Positions 25,622 through 35,516 of a DNA stretch of 64,000 bases are shown piece after piece. The stretch's first letter is position 1, and every line of letters starts with the position of its first letter. Position numbers and translations under genes: made by a program. The notes under the pieces were generated by a model. It was not told where the DNA came from and did not search any database. It was given only the letters and a program-made list of their open reading frames with translations. The DNA comes from Sphingomonadales bacterium (GTDB taxonomy: Bacteria; Pseudomonadota; Alphaproteobacteria; Sphingomonadales; Sphingomonadaceae), in contig JAIYAY010000005.1 in NCBI GenBank assembly GCA_027488785.1, positions 39,855-103,854 of the forward strand, written 5' to 3'.

Positions 25622-28501
25622 TTATTTAGCTTTGTTGCTTGCACTGGTGTTAGCAGCTTCGGTCACCATTTCAATTGGCAATCCCAGTGCTTCCAGTTGC
25701 GGTTTCACCTTCGCCGCATCGCCGACAACCAACCAAGTGATCTTAGATGGATCGACCTTCACCCGCATAGCGTCATTCAATGCCGCTGCGGTCAACGTGT
25801 TATATTTGCTTGCCAATGTTTCGGCATAGTTGAAAGGCCGTTTGTTCAGGCGATCTGCCTGCATTTGTCCCAGCACCGCCGATGATTGTTCATAGCTGCC
25901 TGGCAGTTTGAGGACATTGCCCTTGATCGTCTTTTCCAGTTCAGCCGCCGTGACCGGCTTCGCACCGTTAAAGTCCTTCAACTGATCGATCAAAACTTTG
26001 ACCGATGGTCCGGTCTGGTTGGTCTGCACTGGCGCGAACATGTAAAATGGCACGCGATCTTCGGCGCCGTTAATTTGGCTGCGCACGCCATAAGACCAAC
26101 CTTTGGTTTCACGCAGGTCCATGTTGATACGCGACAAGAAGTCGCCGCCGAAAATCTCGTTCGCAGCGCGCAGGGTCAGCAAATCATCCGATCCCTTTGC
26201 ATCCAGAACAAGTCCAGCGAGCACCAAGGATTGCGGTGAATTTGGACGGTCAATCAGCAGAATTTTTGATTTTGGCGCAGGCAATGCCACCGCGAAATTC
26301 TTCGCTGGCGCGGCGGCTGTGGTTGGTGCCCACTTGCCGAAACGCTGTTCAAGCATTGGCTTGATTTCTTTCAGGCTGGTGTCGCCCACGACAAAGATTT
26401 CCGCTTTTGATGGATGCATCCATGACTGATGGAAATTGGCCACATCAGCGCGGCTGATCGTCGCCACGGTCTCTACATATCCGCTACCGGTCTGTGGTGC
26501 GCCATAAGGATGCGCTGCACCGTATAGCAATGGCGGCAGGCGACGCACGGCAATGCCCTGCGGTTGATTATTTTCCGACTTGATGCGTGTCAGTTGCTGA
26601 ACGCGAACACGCTCCAACTCATTAGTCGCAAAGGCAGGGTTTTTGATAACATCCGCGAGAAGATCGAGCGAAAGGCCAAGGTTCGGCTTGACCGCGCGCA
26701 AGCTCGCTACCGTCCGGTCGAGTGTTGAGCCGACATTTACGTCAGCGCCCAATTTCTCCTCGGTTTCGGCAATTTGGGTTGAGGTCAGCGACGTTGTGCC
26801 TTCCATCATCATGGTGGACATCATCGAAGCAATTCCACGCTTGTCGACGGGATCAGCCGCATAGCCAGCATTGAAGCTAACCGCGACACGGACCGTTGGC
26901 ACCGCGGCGCGACGCGCGAAAAACACCTTAATGCCATTGCTTAAAGTTGTTTCTTCAACCGTTGGAAAATCGAGTGCAGGTGTGCTTGCCGGTTCCGGGA
27001 ATTTGCTACGATCCTGAAAAGCAACGGGCGCCGACACGGATACATCGTCGGCGCCTGGAGGCGCATAAAATGCCGGTGCCGTTAACGTGCCTGTGCGGCT
27101 GCCTGATCCAGCAGCGACTTCTTTATAGGCTTCGCGTTCACCGGGTTCGACGCGAATTTCAAGCACGGGGCGTGTGAGCCATTTCTGCATCGCGGCCTTC
27201 ACCGTTTCTGGCTTTGCCGATGCAAGGCGCTCCAATTCCTTTTTGTAGAAAGACGAATCCCCTACATATAGCTCGCCTTCGGCCAAAGCGACGGCCTTAC
27301 CGCCAAAGCCGCCAACCTGTTCAAGACCATCAATTTGCTGCGCAATTGTGCTCGCGGCAACGCGCTGCACTTCTTCGGCGGTTGGTCCAGTTTTGATATA
27401 ATCAGCTAAGATTTCATCGAGGCGCTTCGCAACCGCATCGGCATCGCCGCCTGGCTTTACGTCCGCTTGGATGTTGACCAAGCTGCCATGCACGAAGGGA
27501 ATGAGATAGGCCGACACGCCGACAACGCTCTGTTCCTGACGCACCAAAATATTATCTAGGCGTGAGCTCGATAGGCCGCCCAGCGCGCTCATCGCGATGA
27601 ACAGCGAATTGGCATCGGGGTCAGCAAGGCCCGGAACCACCCAATTGCGATAGATACGCGTGGTTGGCACCTTATCCTTCATGACGATTTTCACGTCTTT
27701 TTCGAGCGTTGGCACCGGAGCATTAACAGGGGCAACCTGCTTGCCGCGCTTGATGTTGCCGAACCATTTTTCCACCATTGGCTTTGCTTGCGCCGCATTG
27801 ATGTCGCCGGCCAGAACCAGAATGGCGTTGTTCGGGCCATAATGGTCGATGAACCAGTTTTTCATGTCATCAAGCGACGCTGCCGATAGATCTTCCAAGC
27901 TACCAATCGTGCTGTGATGATATGGATGGCCAACGGGGAAAAGCGTCCCTGACTGCGTATAACTAACCAAGCCAAATGGCTGATTGTCGCCCTGACGCTT
28001 TTCGTTGGAAACAACGCCGATCTGGTTATCCAGCTTTTCCTTCGTCACCGCATTGAGCAAATAGCCCATTCGGTCGCTTTCGAGGAACAAGGCAGATTCC
28101 AACGCCGTTGTTGGTACGGTTTGGAAATAATTGGTGCGGTCTAACCATGTGGTCCCGTTCAGGTCGGTCGCGCCGATTTTCTTGGTATATTCAAAATAAT
28201 CGCCCGGCGCATTCTCGCTGCCGTTAAACATGATATGTTCGAACAAATGGGCATAGCCCGTTTTGCCCTTTGGCTCGTTCTTGGACCCGACACCATACCA
28301 GATGGACACGGCAACAATGGGTGCCTTACGGTCTTCATGGACCAAAACGGTCAGACCATTGTCGAGTGTGAATTTTTCATGCGGAATATTGACCGCATCC
28401 ACCAATTTCGAAACGGGCGCTGCAGACTGCGCGAAGGCGGGTGTCTGCGCCGCAAGCATCGAGCCCGACATCATGAGGGCGAGCGTTAATTTACGGATCA
28501 T
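25622..28501 (-). CDS. Exported M16-family zinc metallopeptidase, 959 aa
   Basis: A signal peptide ends after PAFAQ near residue 25. The inverted zinc motif HLFEH (His85, His89, catalytic Glu88) sits in GYAHLFEHIMFNGSENAPG, and a downstream Glu in FLESDRMGYLL supplies the third ligand. The protein contains two complete M16 halves in one chain; only the N-terminal half keeps the zinc site, as in pitrilysin-type enzymes. The location is periplasmic. Likely substrates are peptides, in line with nearby exported peptidases. A 99-residue protein gene follows it closely. Confidence 0.93.
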   Translation of the reverse strand: MIRKLTLALMMSGSMLAAQTPAFAQSAAPVSKLVDAVNIPHEKFTLDNGLTVLVHEDRKAPIVAVSIWYGVGSKNEPKGKTGYAHLFEHIMFNGSENAPGDYFEYTKKIGATDLNGTTWLDRTNYFQTVPTTALESALFLESDRMGYLLNAVTKEKLDNQIGVVSNEKRQGDNQPFGLVSYTQSGTLFPVGHPYHHSTIGSLEDLSAASLDDMKNWFIDHYGPNNAILVLAGDINAAQAKPMVEKWFGNIKRGKQVAPVNAPVPTLEKDVKIVMKDKVPTTRIYRNWVVPGLADPDANSLFIAMSALGGLSSSRLDNILVRQEQSVVGVSAYLIPFVHGSLVNIQADVKPGGDADAVAKRLDEILADYIKTGPTAEEVQRVAASTIAQQIDGLEQVGGFGGKAVALAEGELYVGDSSFYKKELERLASAKPETVKAAMQKWLTRPVLEIRVEPGEREAYKEVAAGSGSRTGTLTAPAFYAPPGADDVSVSAPVAFQDRSKFPEPASTPALDFPTVEETTLSNGIKVFFARRAAVPTVRVAVSFNAGYAADPVDKRGIASMMSTMMMEGTTSLTSTQIAETEEKLGADVNVGSTLDRTVASLRAVKPNLGLSLDLLADVIKNPAFATNELERVRVQQLTRIKSENNQPQGIAVRRLPPLLYGAAHPYGAPQTGSGYVETVATISRADVANFHQSWMHPSKAEIFVVGDTSLKEIKPMLEQRFGKWAPTTAAAPAKNFAVALPAPKSKILLIDRPNSPQSLVLAGLVLDAKGSDDLLTLRAANEIFGGDFLSRINMDLRETKGWSYGVRSQINGAEDRVPFYMFAPVQTNQTGPSVKVLIDQLKDFNGAKPVTAAELEKTIKGNVLKLPGSYEQSSAVLGQMQADRLNKRPFNYAETLASKYNTLTAAALNDAMRVKVDPSKITWLVVGDAAKVKPQLEALGLPIEMVTEAANTSASNKAK

Positions 28502-28595
28502 ATTCTGCTCCTATGGATAAAAATCATTGCCATTAAAGATAGCGGCGATGCAGGCAAACACAATGTGATGCCCAAAAATTTTCGACAAACGGCGT

Positions 28596-30704
28596 TTACG
28601 GCCGATAACGGCGTTTTGCGTTCTTGACGGCGTCAGCCCATTCGAAATGAACGGGCTTGTACCCGCCCGCAACGAACAATTTCATCTGGTCGGTATAATG
28701 CGGCGATTCGGGGCGTGTGGTCGCCGAACCATAAGGCTGGATCGATTCTGATTGCACCTTGCCATCCTTGTCCCATCGCACCAGCATGATGTAGCTATCG
28801 CCATGTCGGACGCGCATTTTGCCATCGGCTTGCTCTGCATCCCATATCGTAGTCGCGCGCAAGGCATCGCTGCCGCCAAGCATTGGTAAATCGACATCGC
28901 CAAGCCGTAGGCGCTGAATGTCGGGCAAAAGCGGGTCAATCCGGCCGAAGCGCTCTTTGAACTCTGTAACAGCATCCTGCAGTGTTTTGCGGGCATCGGG
29001 CATCTTGTCCCCGCGCCAGTTTGGCCTGGCGCCATAGCGGATGATGCGTTCGGCAAAGGCGTCAGCTCGGCCCTTGCCATCGCTTGACCAATCCCAGGTC
29101 GCGAGCAGCTTTTGCGCTTCGGCAAGCTCGGGAGCATCTTTCAAATCCAGCGCCGCAAACGACGCCATCCACGCCCCAACCCAGCTTTTTTTGCTATAGA
29201 TCATGTCCATCTTAATCGCGAGCAGCTCTTGCGGCGTGATTGAGGTATCTGCGGCCAGCAACTCTGTGGCGCGCAAACCGCGGTTAGTCATGCCAAGCTC
29301 AATACCCAAATAAGGCGAATAAGCCGAGCGATCCATTTCCGAACCCGGACCTGCCGCCAAAAACGGCGTGTTATTGGCGTTTTGGACAAAGCCCGATGCA
29401 GGATCCACAATCTTGGGATAACGGTCAAAGCTCACTGGCCCTTCCCACATGGCCGCCGATGTGTCGCCCGGAAGCAGCTTGGTATAATCATATCCCGGTT
29501 TACGATCGGGGAAGAGCGCATTGTAAATATAGGCAACGCGGCCGGTCTTGTCGGCATAAATGAAATTCGTCGCGGGAATGCCACCTATCGACATTGATCG
29601 GGTCCATTCGTCCCAATTCGTCGCTTTGGTGTTGCGATAATATTGCTCAATGACTTTTACATTGTCGATGCCCGCATAGCGGATCGCAAAATAGCCCTTG
29701 TCATTTTTGATAACCGGTCCGTGGATGGAGCGGTATACTGTCTGCGGTACGGGCAAATTAAACGGACCTATTTTCACCGGCAGCCAGACGCGCTTCGATG
29801 ACAAGGGCATCCATTTGCCATCATAACGATATTGGTCGCCCGCCTTGTTCATCACCAATTTATAGACATCGATTAGGTCAGGGCGGTTGACGGTGTTTGT
29901 CCAACCCAAATGACGGTTGTGGCCCAACAACACAAACGGCGATCCGGGGAACAAGGCCCCTGCCATATGAAGCCCCTCGCCCGAATGCGTGACGGCTTCG
30001 TACCACGCGACTTGGCCTTCATAAGGTTGGTGCGAATTGGAAATCAGCCATGTCTTGCCATCGGCCATACGCTTGGGCGCAATAGCAAAGGCGTTAGAGC
30101 CGTTCATTTCCGGATCCCGCCCAATGGGGGTCATTGGCGCGGCACTCTCCTTTGGCAGCGGCTTGCCTTCGGTCAATGCCCCGATGGCACTATCCAGACC
30201 GTAGAAGAACGGCGCACGCAGCACGAAGCCCGTGACAATATCCTGTCCGGTTACAGGAAACAGCTTCGTCAGGCGGACTTCTTCTGGATGTTTTGACGCA
30301 TAATGGTTCACACCAGCGGCATAGGCCTCTGCCACCGCGCGGACTTCGGGCGACAATTCCATATAACGCTTCTCAGCAGTCTCTCGCGCGCCTAACAGAT
30401 GCATCACATAATCAACCTTCGCCCCATCGGAACCGGCAAGCGCACCATAGCGCCCACGCGTCATGGCAACGACATCCTGTATGGTCGAAAAATCATCTTC
30501 CGCATGGGCAAAGGCCAGACCATAAGCGGTGTCGGCATCGGTCTTGCCATTGATATGCGGCACGCCATAGCTATCACGAACAATTTCAACATCATAAGTG
30601 CGTTTTGGCATTTCATAGCCAGTCGCCGCCAATGGCTCCCACAGCGCGCCTGCACCCGCAACGACACCCACAAGCGCCAAGGACGCCCACAAAAATTTGC
30701 GCAT
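28596..30704 (-). CDS. Penicillin-acylase family N-terminal-nucleophile hydrolase, 702 aa
   Basis: ATG at 30704 follows a strong GGGGGGAAG ribosome site and gives an N-terminal membrane or signal segment (MRKFLWASLALVGVVAG). The precursor organisation is alpha chain, spacer and beta chain. Autocleavage is predicted before Ser203 in MNGSNAFAIAPKRM, with downstream SNSHQPYEGQVAWYEA typical of the family. Such enzymes hydrolyse amide bonds of N-acylated compounds, including acyl-homoserine lactones in some relatives. The substrate is not predictable here. The gene is divergent from the M17 aminopeptidase across 92 bp. Confidence 0.9.
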   Translation of the reverse strand: MRKFLWASLALVGVVAGAGALWEPLAATGYEMPKRTYDVEIVRDSYGVPHINGKTDADTAYGLAFAHAEDDFSTIQDVVAMTRGRYGALAGSDGAKVDYVMHLLGARETAEKRYMELSPEVRAVAEAYAAGVNHYASKHPEEVRLTKLFPVTGQDIVTGFVLRAPFFYGLDSAIGALTEGKPLPKESAAPMTPIGRDPEMNGSNAFAIAPKRMADGKTWLISNSHQPYEGQVAWYEAVTHSGEGLHMAGALFPGSPFVLLGHNRHLGWTNTVNRPDLIDVYKLVMNKAGDQYRYDGKWMPLSSKRVWLPVKIGPFNLPVPQTVYRSIHGPVIKNDKGYFAIRYAGIDNVKVIEQYYRNTKATNWDEWTRSMSIGGIPATNFIYADKTGRVAYIYNALFPDRKPGYDYTKLLPGDTSAAMWEGPVSFDRYPKIVDPASGFVQNANNTPFLAAGPGSEMDRSAYSPYLGIELGMTNRGLRATELLAADTSITPQELLAIKMDMIYSKKSWVGAWMASFAALDLKDAPELAEAQKLLATWDWSSDGKGRADAFAERIIRYGARPNWRGDKMPDARKTLQDAVTEFKERFGRIDPLLPDIQRLRLGDVDLPMLGGSDALRATTIWDAEQADGKMRVRHGDSYIMLVRWDKDGKVQSESIQPYGSATTRPESPHYTDQMKLFVAGGYKPVHFEWADAVKNAKRRYRP

Positions 30705-30796
30705 AAAACTTCCCCCCTGCAATGAGACCTTGTCACATCGGTTCATTTGCTTACATAGCGGGCATAACCAAGATTTACGGAAAGGAAAGTCCCTGT

Positions 30797-32359
30797 ATGC
30801 ATCGCAGTTTCTTCGCACTTGCACTGGCAAGCGCCGCAATCACCCCCGCATTTGCGCAGGCCGATGTCATTGGATCGGGCATATCGCCTTCCGCGGCAAC
30901 GCATTCGCAAACACGACCCATCAATTTCGCGGCAACCGCGCCAACCTCCGGCGCGCTGGTAATTTTGATGCGCAACGCGACTCTGCCAGCTAATGTGGTT
31001 GATGCGCCAACCGCGCAAGCATTGAACGCGGCCATCGCTTCGGCAAAGTTTGAAGGCAAAGAGGGCAGCTCCTTGTCACTACGCGGCATTGGTAATTATG
31101 CGCGCATCGTGCTGAGTGGCGTTGGCGAAGAAGGCGACCGCGTCACGCACATCCGCAACGCATCGGGCAAAGCCGCACAGGATTTGCGCGATGAAGGCCA
31201 AGCAATCACCATCACTGGCGGCCTCAACTCAGAAGAAGCCGCTGCGGCTGCGTTGGGCTATGCAATGGGCCAATATCGGTTCGACCGCTATAAAACCGTC
31301 GATCGCAAAACCCCGCCCACAAACCCAGTGACCATCATCAGCAGCGAAGCAGGTAGTGCTGAAGCCTTGTGGAAGTCGCGCCATTCGGCTCTGGCAGAGG
31401 GCGTTTCCTTGTCGCGCGATCTGGCGGCTGAACCCGCCAATGTCATCTATCCCGAAACCTTTGTTGAGCGCGTCCGCGCCGCTTTCGGCAACACGGCAAA
31501 CGTCAAGATTGAAGTACTCGACGAGCCGATGATGCGTAAATTGGGCATGGGGTCGCTGATGGGTGTTGGCCAAGGGTCGCGCCGCCCATCACGCCTGATG
31601 ATCGTCGAATATCGTGGCGCTGGCGATGGCGCGCCATTGGCGATGGTCGGCAAAGGCATTACCTTTGATACCGGTGGTACATCGCTCAAGCCAGGTGCTG
31701 GCATGTGGGAGATGAAGGCGGACATGTCTGGCGCAGCCAGCATCATGGGCGCCGTATTGTCGCTCGCAAAGTCAAAGGCATCGGTTAACGTCGTCGGCGT
31801 TGCCGCGCTGGCCGAAAATATGCCAGGTGGCAATGCGCAGCGTCCCGGCGACGTCGTGCGCACGATGAGCGGCAAGACCATTGAGATCCTTAATACCGAC
31901 GCCGAGGGCCGTTTGGTGATGGCCGACGCCAATGAATATGTAATCACCCATAAAAAACCCGCTGCTTTGGTGAACATGGCGACGCTGACAGGCGCCATCG
32001 TTAGCGCGCTGAATGACGAATATGCAGGCTTGTTCAGCCGCGATGACAAATTGGCAGCAGCGGTTACCGCAGCAGGCACCGCCACGGGCGAAGATGTGTG
32101 GCGGATGCCGCTGCACAAAAACTATCTCGATGATATGAAATCCGACATTGCCGACATCAAAAACGTCGTTGAGGGCGGCGGCCCCGGCGCAGGTCTTGGC
32201 GCCACGTTCGTTGGCTTCTTCGTCGATAAAAATGTTCCTTGGGCGCATCTTGATATTGCGGGCGTCAACTGGGCGGACAGGTCCGGCCCAGTAACGCCAA
32301 AGGGCGCATCGGGCTGGGGCGTGCAGTTGCTGGATACGCTTGCCCGCAATTGGAAATAA
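30797..32359 (+). CDS. Exported leucyl aminopeptidase, M17 family, 520 aa
   Basis: ATG at 30797 follows GGAAAG and gives a signal peptide MHRSFFALALASAAITPAFAQ, so the enzyme is probably periplasmic, unlike the cytoplasmic PepA. The dinuclear-metal aminopeptidase core is clear: GKGITFDTGGTSLKPG with the first metal ligands and the diagnostic NTDAEGRLVMADA octapeptide region. It releases N-terminal amino acids from peptides. The divergent penicillin-acylase-like gene and the nearby M16 peptidase suggest a peptide-degradation neighbourhood. Confidence 0.93.
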   Translation: MHRSFFALALASAAITPAFAQADVIGSGISPSAATHSQTRPINFAATAPTSGALVILMRNATLPANVVDAPTAQALNAAIASAKFEGKEGSSLSLRGIGNYARIVLSGVGEEGDRVTHIRNASGKAAQDLRDEGQAITITGGLNSEEAAAAALGYAMGQYRFDRYKTVDRKTPPTNPVTIISSEAGSAEALWKSRHSALAEGVSLSRDLAAEPANVIYPETFVERVRAAFGNTANVKIEVLDEPMMRKLGMGSLMGVGQGSRRPSRLMIVEYRGAGDGAPLAMVGKGITFDTGGTSLKPGAGMWEMKADMSGAASIMGAVLSLAKSKASVNVVGVAALAENMPGGNAQRPGDVVRTMSGKTIEILNTDAEGRLVMADANEYVITHKKPAALVNMATLTGAIVSALNDEYAGLFSRDDKLAAAVTAAGTATGEDVWRMPLHKNYLDDMKSDIADIKNVVEGGGPGAGLGATFVGFFVDKNVPWAHLDIAGVNWADRSGPVTPKGASGWGVQLLDTLARNWK

Positions 32360-32436
32360 AATCGGCTTCGTCGCATTTCCGTTGAATGGGCGTCGCACTT
32401 GTGTTGCGAAAATGCCGCATTACATTCTGAATAGGC

Positions 32437-32464
32437 ATGGGGCCTTTGTGAACAAAGGCCCCAT
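32437..32464 (+). promoter_or_regulatory. Strong hairpin just upstream of clpB
   Basis: ATGGGGCCTTTG (32437-32448) pairs perfectly with CAAAGGCCCCAT (32453-32464) around a 4-nt TGAA loop, a 12-bp stem ending 20 bp before the clpB start. It has no T-tract, so a simple terminator for the aminopeptidase gene is unlikely; a structured clpB leader is possible. A CTTG at about 32398 could be the -35 part of a heat-shock promoter, but the -10 match is weak. Confidence 0.5.
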
Positions 32465-32484
32465 CGACATTTAGGAAATAGCGC

Positions 32485-35061
32485 ATGAACCTCGAAAAAT
32501 TTACGGACCGCGCCAAAGGTTTTCTGCAAAGCGCACAGACCGTCGCCATTCGCATGAGCCATCAGCGGATCGGGCCTGAACATCTCCTGAAAGCTTTACT
32601 CGAAGATGAGCAGGGCATGGCGTCTGGTCTCATCAAAGCCGCTGGCGGCGACGCGGCGACCGCGTTGCGTGAGACGGACGCGGCGCTCGCGAAGGTGCCG
32701 GCCGTCTCCGGCGGCGGCGCGCAGCAGACCCCCGGTCTCGACAATGACGCGGTGCGCGTGCTCGATTCCGCCGAACAGGTCGCGCAAAAAGCGGGTGACA
32801 GCTATGTCACCGTGGAACGCCTGTTGCTCGCGCTGTCGCTCGCTAAAACGACAACGGCAGGCAAGGCGCTTGCAGCAGCAGCCGTCACCGCCGAAGGGCT
32901 AAACGCCGCCATCAATGCTCTGCGTGGTGGCCGTACAGCCGACACCGCGGGCGCCGAAGACCGCTATGACGCGCTCAAGAAATTTGCACGAGACCTGACT
33001 GAGGTTGCCCGCGCCGGAAAGTTGGACCCTGTCATCGGCCGTGACGAAGAAATCCGCCGCACCATCCAAATCCTTGCGCGTCGTACAAAAAATAACCCCG
33101 TCCTCATCGGCGAACCTGGTGTCGGCAAAACGGCGATAGCCGAGGGGCTGGCATTGCGTATCGCCAATGGCGACGTGCCCGATAGCCTGAAGCATCGCAA
33201 ATTGCTGTCGCTCGACATGGGCGCATTGATCGCGGGCGCAAAATATCGCGGCGAATTTGAAGAACGGCTCAAAGGCGTGCTGGACGAGGTTAAGCAGGCC
33301 GAAGGCGATATCATCTTGTTCATCGACGAAATGCACACATTAATCGGCGCGGGCAAAGGCGAAGGCGCGATGGATGCCGCCAACCTCATCAAGCCTGCTT
33401 TGTCGCGTGGGGAACTGCACTGCATTGGTGCAACCACGCTCGATGAATATCAAAAGCATGTCGAAAAAGACCCGGCACTTCAGCGCCGGTTTCAACCGAT
33501 TTTTGTCGGCGAACCCACGGTCGAGGATACAATATCCATCCTGCGCGGGTTGAAGGAGAAATACGAGCTGCACCATGGCGTGCGTATTACCGATAGTGCA
33601 CTGGTCAGCGCGGCGACGCTGTCGCACCGCTATATTTCCGACCGTTTCTTACCTGACAAAGCCATCGACCTGATGGACGAGGCGGCGTCGCGGCTGCGGA
33701 TGGAGGTTGAATCCAAACCTGAAGAGATTGAAACGCTTGACCGCCGGATCATCCAGTTAAAGATTGAACGCGAAGCGTTGGGTAAAGAGAGCGATGCGGC
33801 GTCCAAGGACCGTCTGGCTAATCTGGAGGGCGAGCTTGCTAATCTGGAGCAGCAATCGCTCGAACTGACGCAGCGTTGGCAGGCTGAGAAAGACAAGATT
33901 TCTGCCGAAGCCAAAATCAAAGAACTTTTGGATGGCGCGCGCATCGAATTAGAACAGGCGCAGCGATCCGGTGACCTCGCCAAAGCAGGCGAGCTTCAAT
34001 ATGGCACAATACCCGGGCTGGAAAAGCAACTGGAGGTGGCCGAGGCCGCTGCCGGCAATGCCATGCTGCGCGAAGAAGTGACTGCGCAGGACATCGCCAG
34101 CGTCGTCAGCCGATGGACCGGTATCCCCGTCGACAAAATGTTGGAGGGCGAACGCGATAAATTGCTTAACATGGAGCAGCTGATCGGCGCGCGCGTTATC
34201 GGCCAGAAAGATGCCGTCGAAGCAGTGTCCAAGGCGGTGCGACGTTCGCGCGCCGGGCTTCAGGACCCAAACCGTCCACTTGGCTCGTTCTTGTTCCTGG
34301 GACCAACGGGTGTTGGCAAGACCGAGCTGACAAAAGCGCTCGCATCGTTCTTGTTCGACGATGACAATGCGATGGTGCGTATCGACATGTCCGAATTTAT
34401 GGAAAAGCACAGCGTCGCACGGCTGGTCGGTGCGCCTCCGGGCTATGTCGGCTATGAAGAAGGCGGCGTGCTGACCGAAGCCGTCCGCCGCCGCCCTTAT
34501 CAGGTCGTGTTGTTCGACGAAGTGGAAAAGGCCCATGCGGACGTTTTCAACATACTGTTGCAGGTGTTGGATGATGGCCGGCTGACCGATGGTCAGGGCC
34601 GCACCGTCGATTTCTCCAACACGCTCATCATCCTGACATCCAATCTAGGTAGCCAGCATCTCGCCGCGTTGGAAGACGGGCAGGATGTGAAAGATGTTGA
34701 ACCGCAAGTCATGGAAATCGTGCGTGGTCATTTCCGGCCAGAGTTCCTGAACCGCTTGGACGAGGTCATATTGTTCCATCGCTTGGGCGCAGACCATATG
34801 GCCCCGATTGTCGATATTCAGGTGCAGCGCGTCCAAAAGCTGCTGAAAGATCGCAAGATCACTTTGTCCTTGTCAGACGAGGCCAAAGCATGGCTTGGGC
34901 GCGTGGGCTATGACCCAGTCTATGGCGCACGGCCCCTGAAACGCGCCATCCAACGCTATCTTCAGGACCCGCTGGCAGACATGCTCTTGCGCGGCGGCAT
35001 CCCCGATGGCGCCACGGTGATGGTGGAAGAGGGCGATGGAGCCTTAAAATTGGCGGTGTAG
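32485..35061 (+). CDS. clpB: ATP-dependent disaggregase ClpB, 858 aa
   Basis: ClpB is the Hsp100 disaggregase that works with DnaK to rescue aggregated proteins. An N-terminal Clp repeat domain (residues 1-145) precedes AAA-1 with Walker A GEPGVGKT at 209-216. The long coiled-coil middle domain spans roughly 410-520, and AAA-2 carries [10 protein letters not shown] and the pore loop around [13 protein letters not shown]. The middle domain and overall length distinguish it from ClpA and ClpC. ATG at 32485 is preceded by AGGA. A strong hairpin occupies its leader and another follows its stop. Confidence 0.98.
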   Translation: MNLEKFTDRAKGFLQSAQTVAIRMSHQRIGPEHLLKALLEDEQGMASGLIKAAGGDAATALRETDAALAKVPAVSGGGAQQTPGLDNDAVRVLDSAEQVAQKAGDSYVTVERLLLALSLAKTTTAGKALAAAAVTAEGLNAAINALRGGRTADTAGAEDRYDALKKFARDLTEVARAGKLDPVIGRDEEIRRTIQILARRTKNNPVLIGEPGVGKTAIAEGLALRIANGDVPDSLKHRKLLSLDMGALIAGAKYRGEFEERLKGVLDEVKQAEGDIILFIDEMHTLIGAGKGEGAMDAANLIKPALSRGELHCIGATTLDEYQKHVEKDPALQRRFQPIFVGEPTVEDTISILRGLKEKYELHHGVRITDSALVSAATLSHRYISDRFLPDKAIDLMDEAASRLRMEVESKPEEIETLDRRIIQLKIEREALGKESDAASKDRLANLEGELANLEQQSLELTQRWQAEKDKISAEAKIKELLDGARIELEQAQRSGDLAKAGELQYGTIPGLEKQLEVAEAAAGNAMLREEVTAQDIASVVSRWTGIPVDKMLEGERDKLLNMEQLIGARVIGQKDAVEAVSKAVRRSRAGLQDPNRPLGSFLFLGPTGVGKTELTKALASFLFDDDNAMVRIDMSEFMEKHSVARLVGAPPGYVGYEEGGVLTEAVRRRPYQVVLFDEVEKAHADVFNILLQVLDDGRLTDGQGRTVDFSNTLIILTSNLGSQHLAALEDGQDVKDVEPQVMEIVRGHFRPEFLNRLDEVILFHRLGADHMAPIVDIQVQRVQKLLKDRKITLSLSDEAKAWLGRVGYDPVYGARPLKRAIQRYLQDPLADMLLRGGIPDGATVMVEEGDGALKLAV

Positions 35062-35082
35062 GTGACACTTAGTGCCGAAAAC

Positions 35083-35118
35083 ATTCTGGTTACGGCGCTA
35101 AATCCCCGTAACCAGAAT
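35083..35118 (+). terminator. Hairpin downstream of clpB
   Basis: ATTCTGGTTACGG (35083-35095) and its exact complement (35106-35118) form a 13-bp perfect stem with a 10-nt loop, 21 bp after the clpB stop. There is no U-tract, so it may protect the mRNA end or terminate weakly. An imperfect stem at about 35137-35157 may serve the converging small gene. Confidence 0.6.
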
Positions 35119-35179
35119 ACTAGAATATAGTCACGCAAAAGCTTTCGAGCTTTGCAAATCAATTTCCGACAAAGCGGCC

Positions 35180-35467
35180 TTACTGGCCGCCGGGCCGTGA
35201 AGTTCCATCCTCTACCATGCGGCGAGCGAGTTCATTGCCGGATTCTGTTATCTGGCGCCACTGCGCCAATGTCTTGCATACCTTCCCTTTTTTCACCAAT
35301 GACCCCGTCACCCGAACGGTGCGGCAGCGGATGGTTTGGTCTGGATCGGCAACTTTGTCGCTGGATGCGTTAGACGCCTTATCGGTTCCCGATGCCTGAA
35401 CGGGTGCTTGAGCCGAAGCCGATGACATTAAGCCAACAGCCAATATTGCAACTAAGAGAGTGCGCAT
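35180..35467 (-). CDS. Small exported protein with two cysteines, 95 aa
   Basis: A signal peptide (MRTLLVAILAVGLMSSASAQ) is followed by a Ser/Ala-rich linker and a short conserved-looking core CRTVRVTGSLVKKGKVCKTL with two cysteines 16 residues apart, which could form a disulfide. Similar RVTGS...VCKT cores are common in small periplasmic proteins of sphingomonads, to my recollection. Function is unknown. It converges on clpB and starts about 50 bp from the end of the hydroxylase gene on its own strand. Confidence 0.7.
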   Translation of the reverse strand: MRTLLVAILAVGLMSSASAQAPVQASGTDKASNASSDKVADPDQTIRCRTVRVTGSLVKKGKVCKTLAQWRQITESGNELARRMVEDGTSRPGGQ

Positions 35468-35516
35468 GAAATATTCCTTAATTATTTCTGCTCACTAACA
35501 CATCTCAAGAGCGCCC

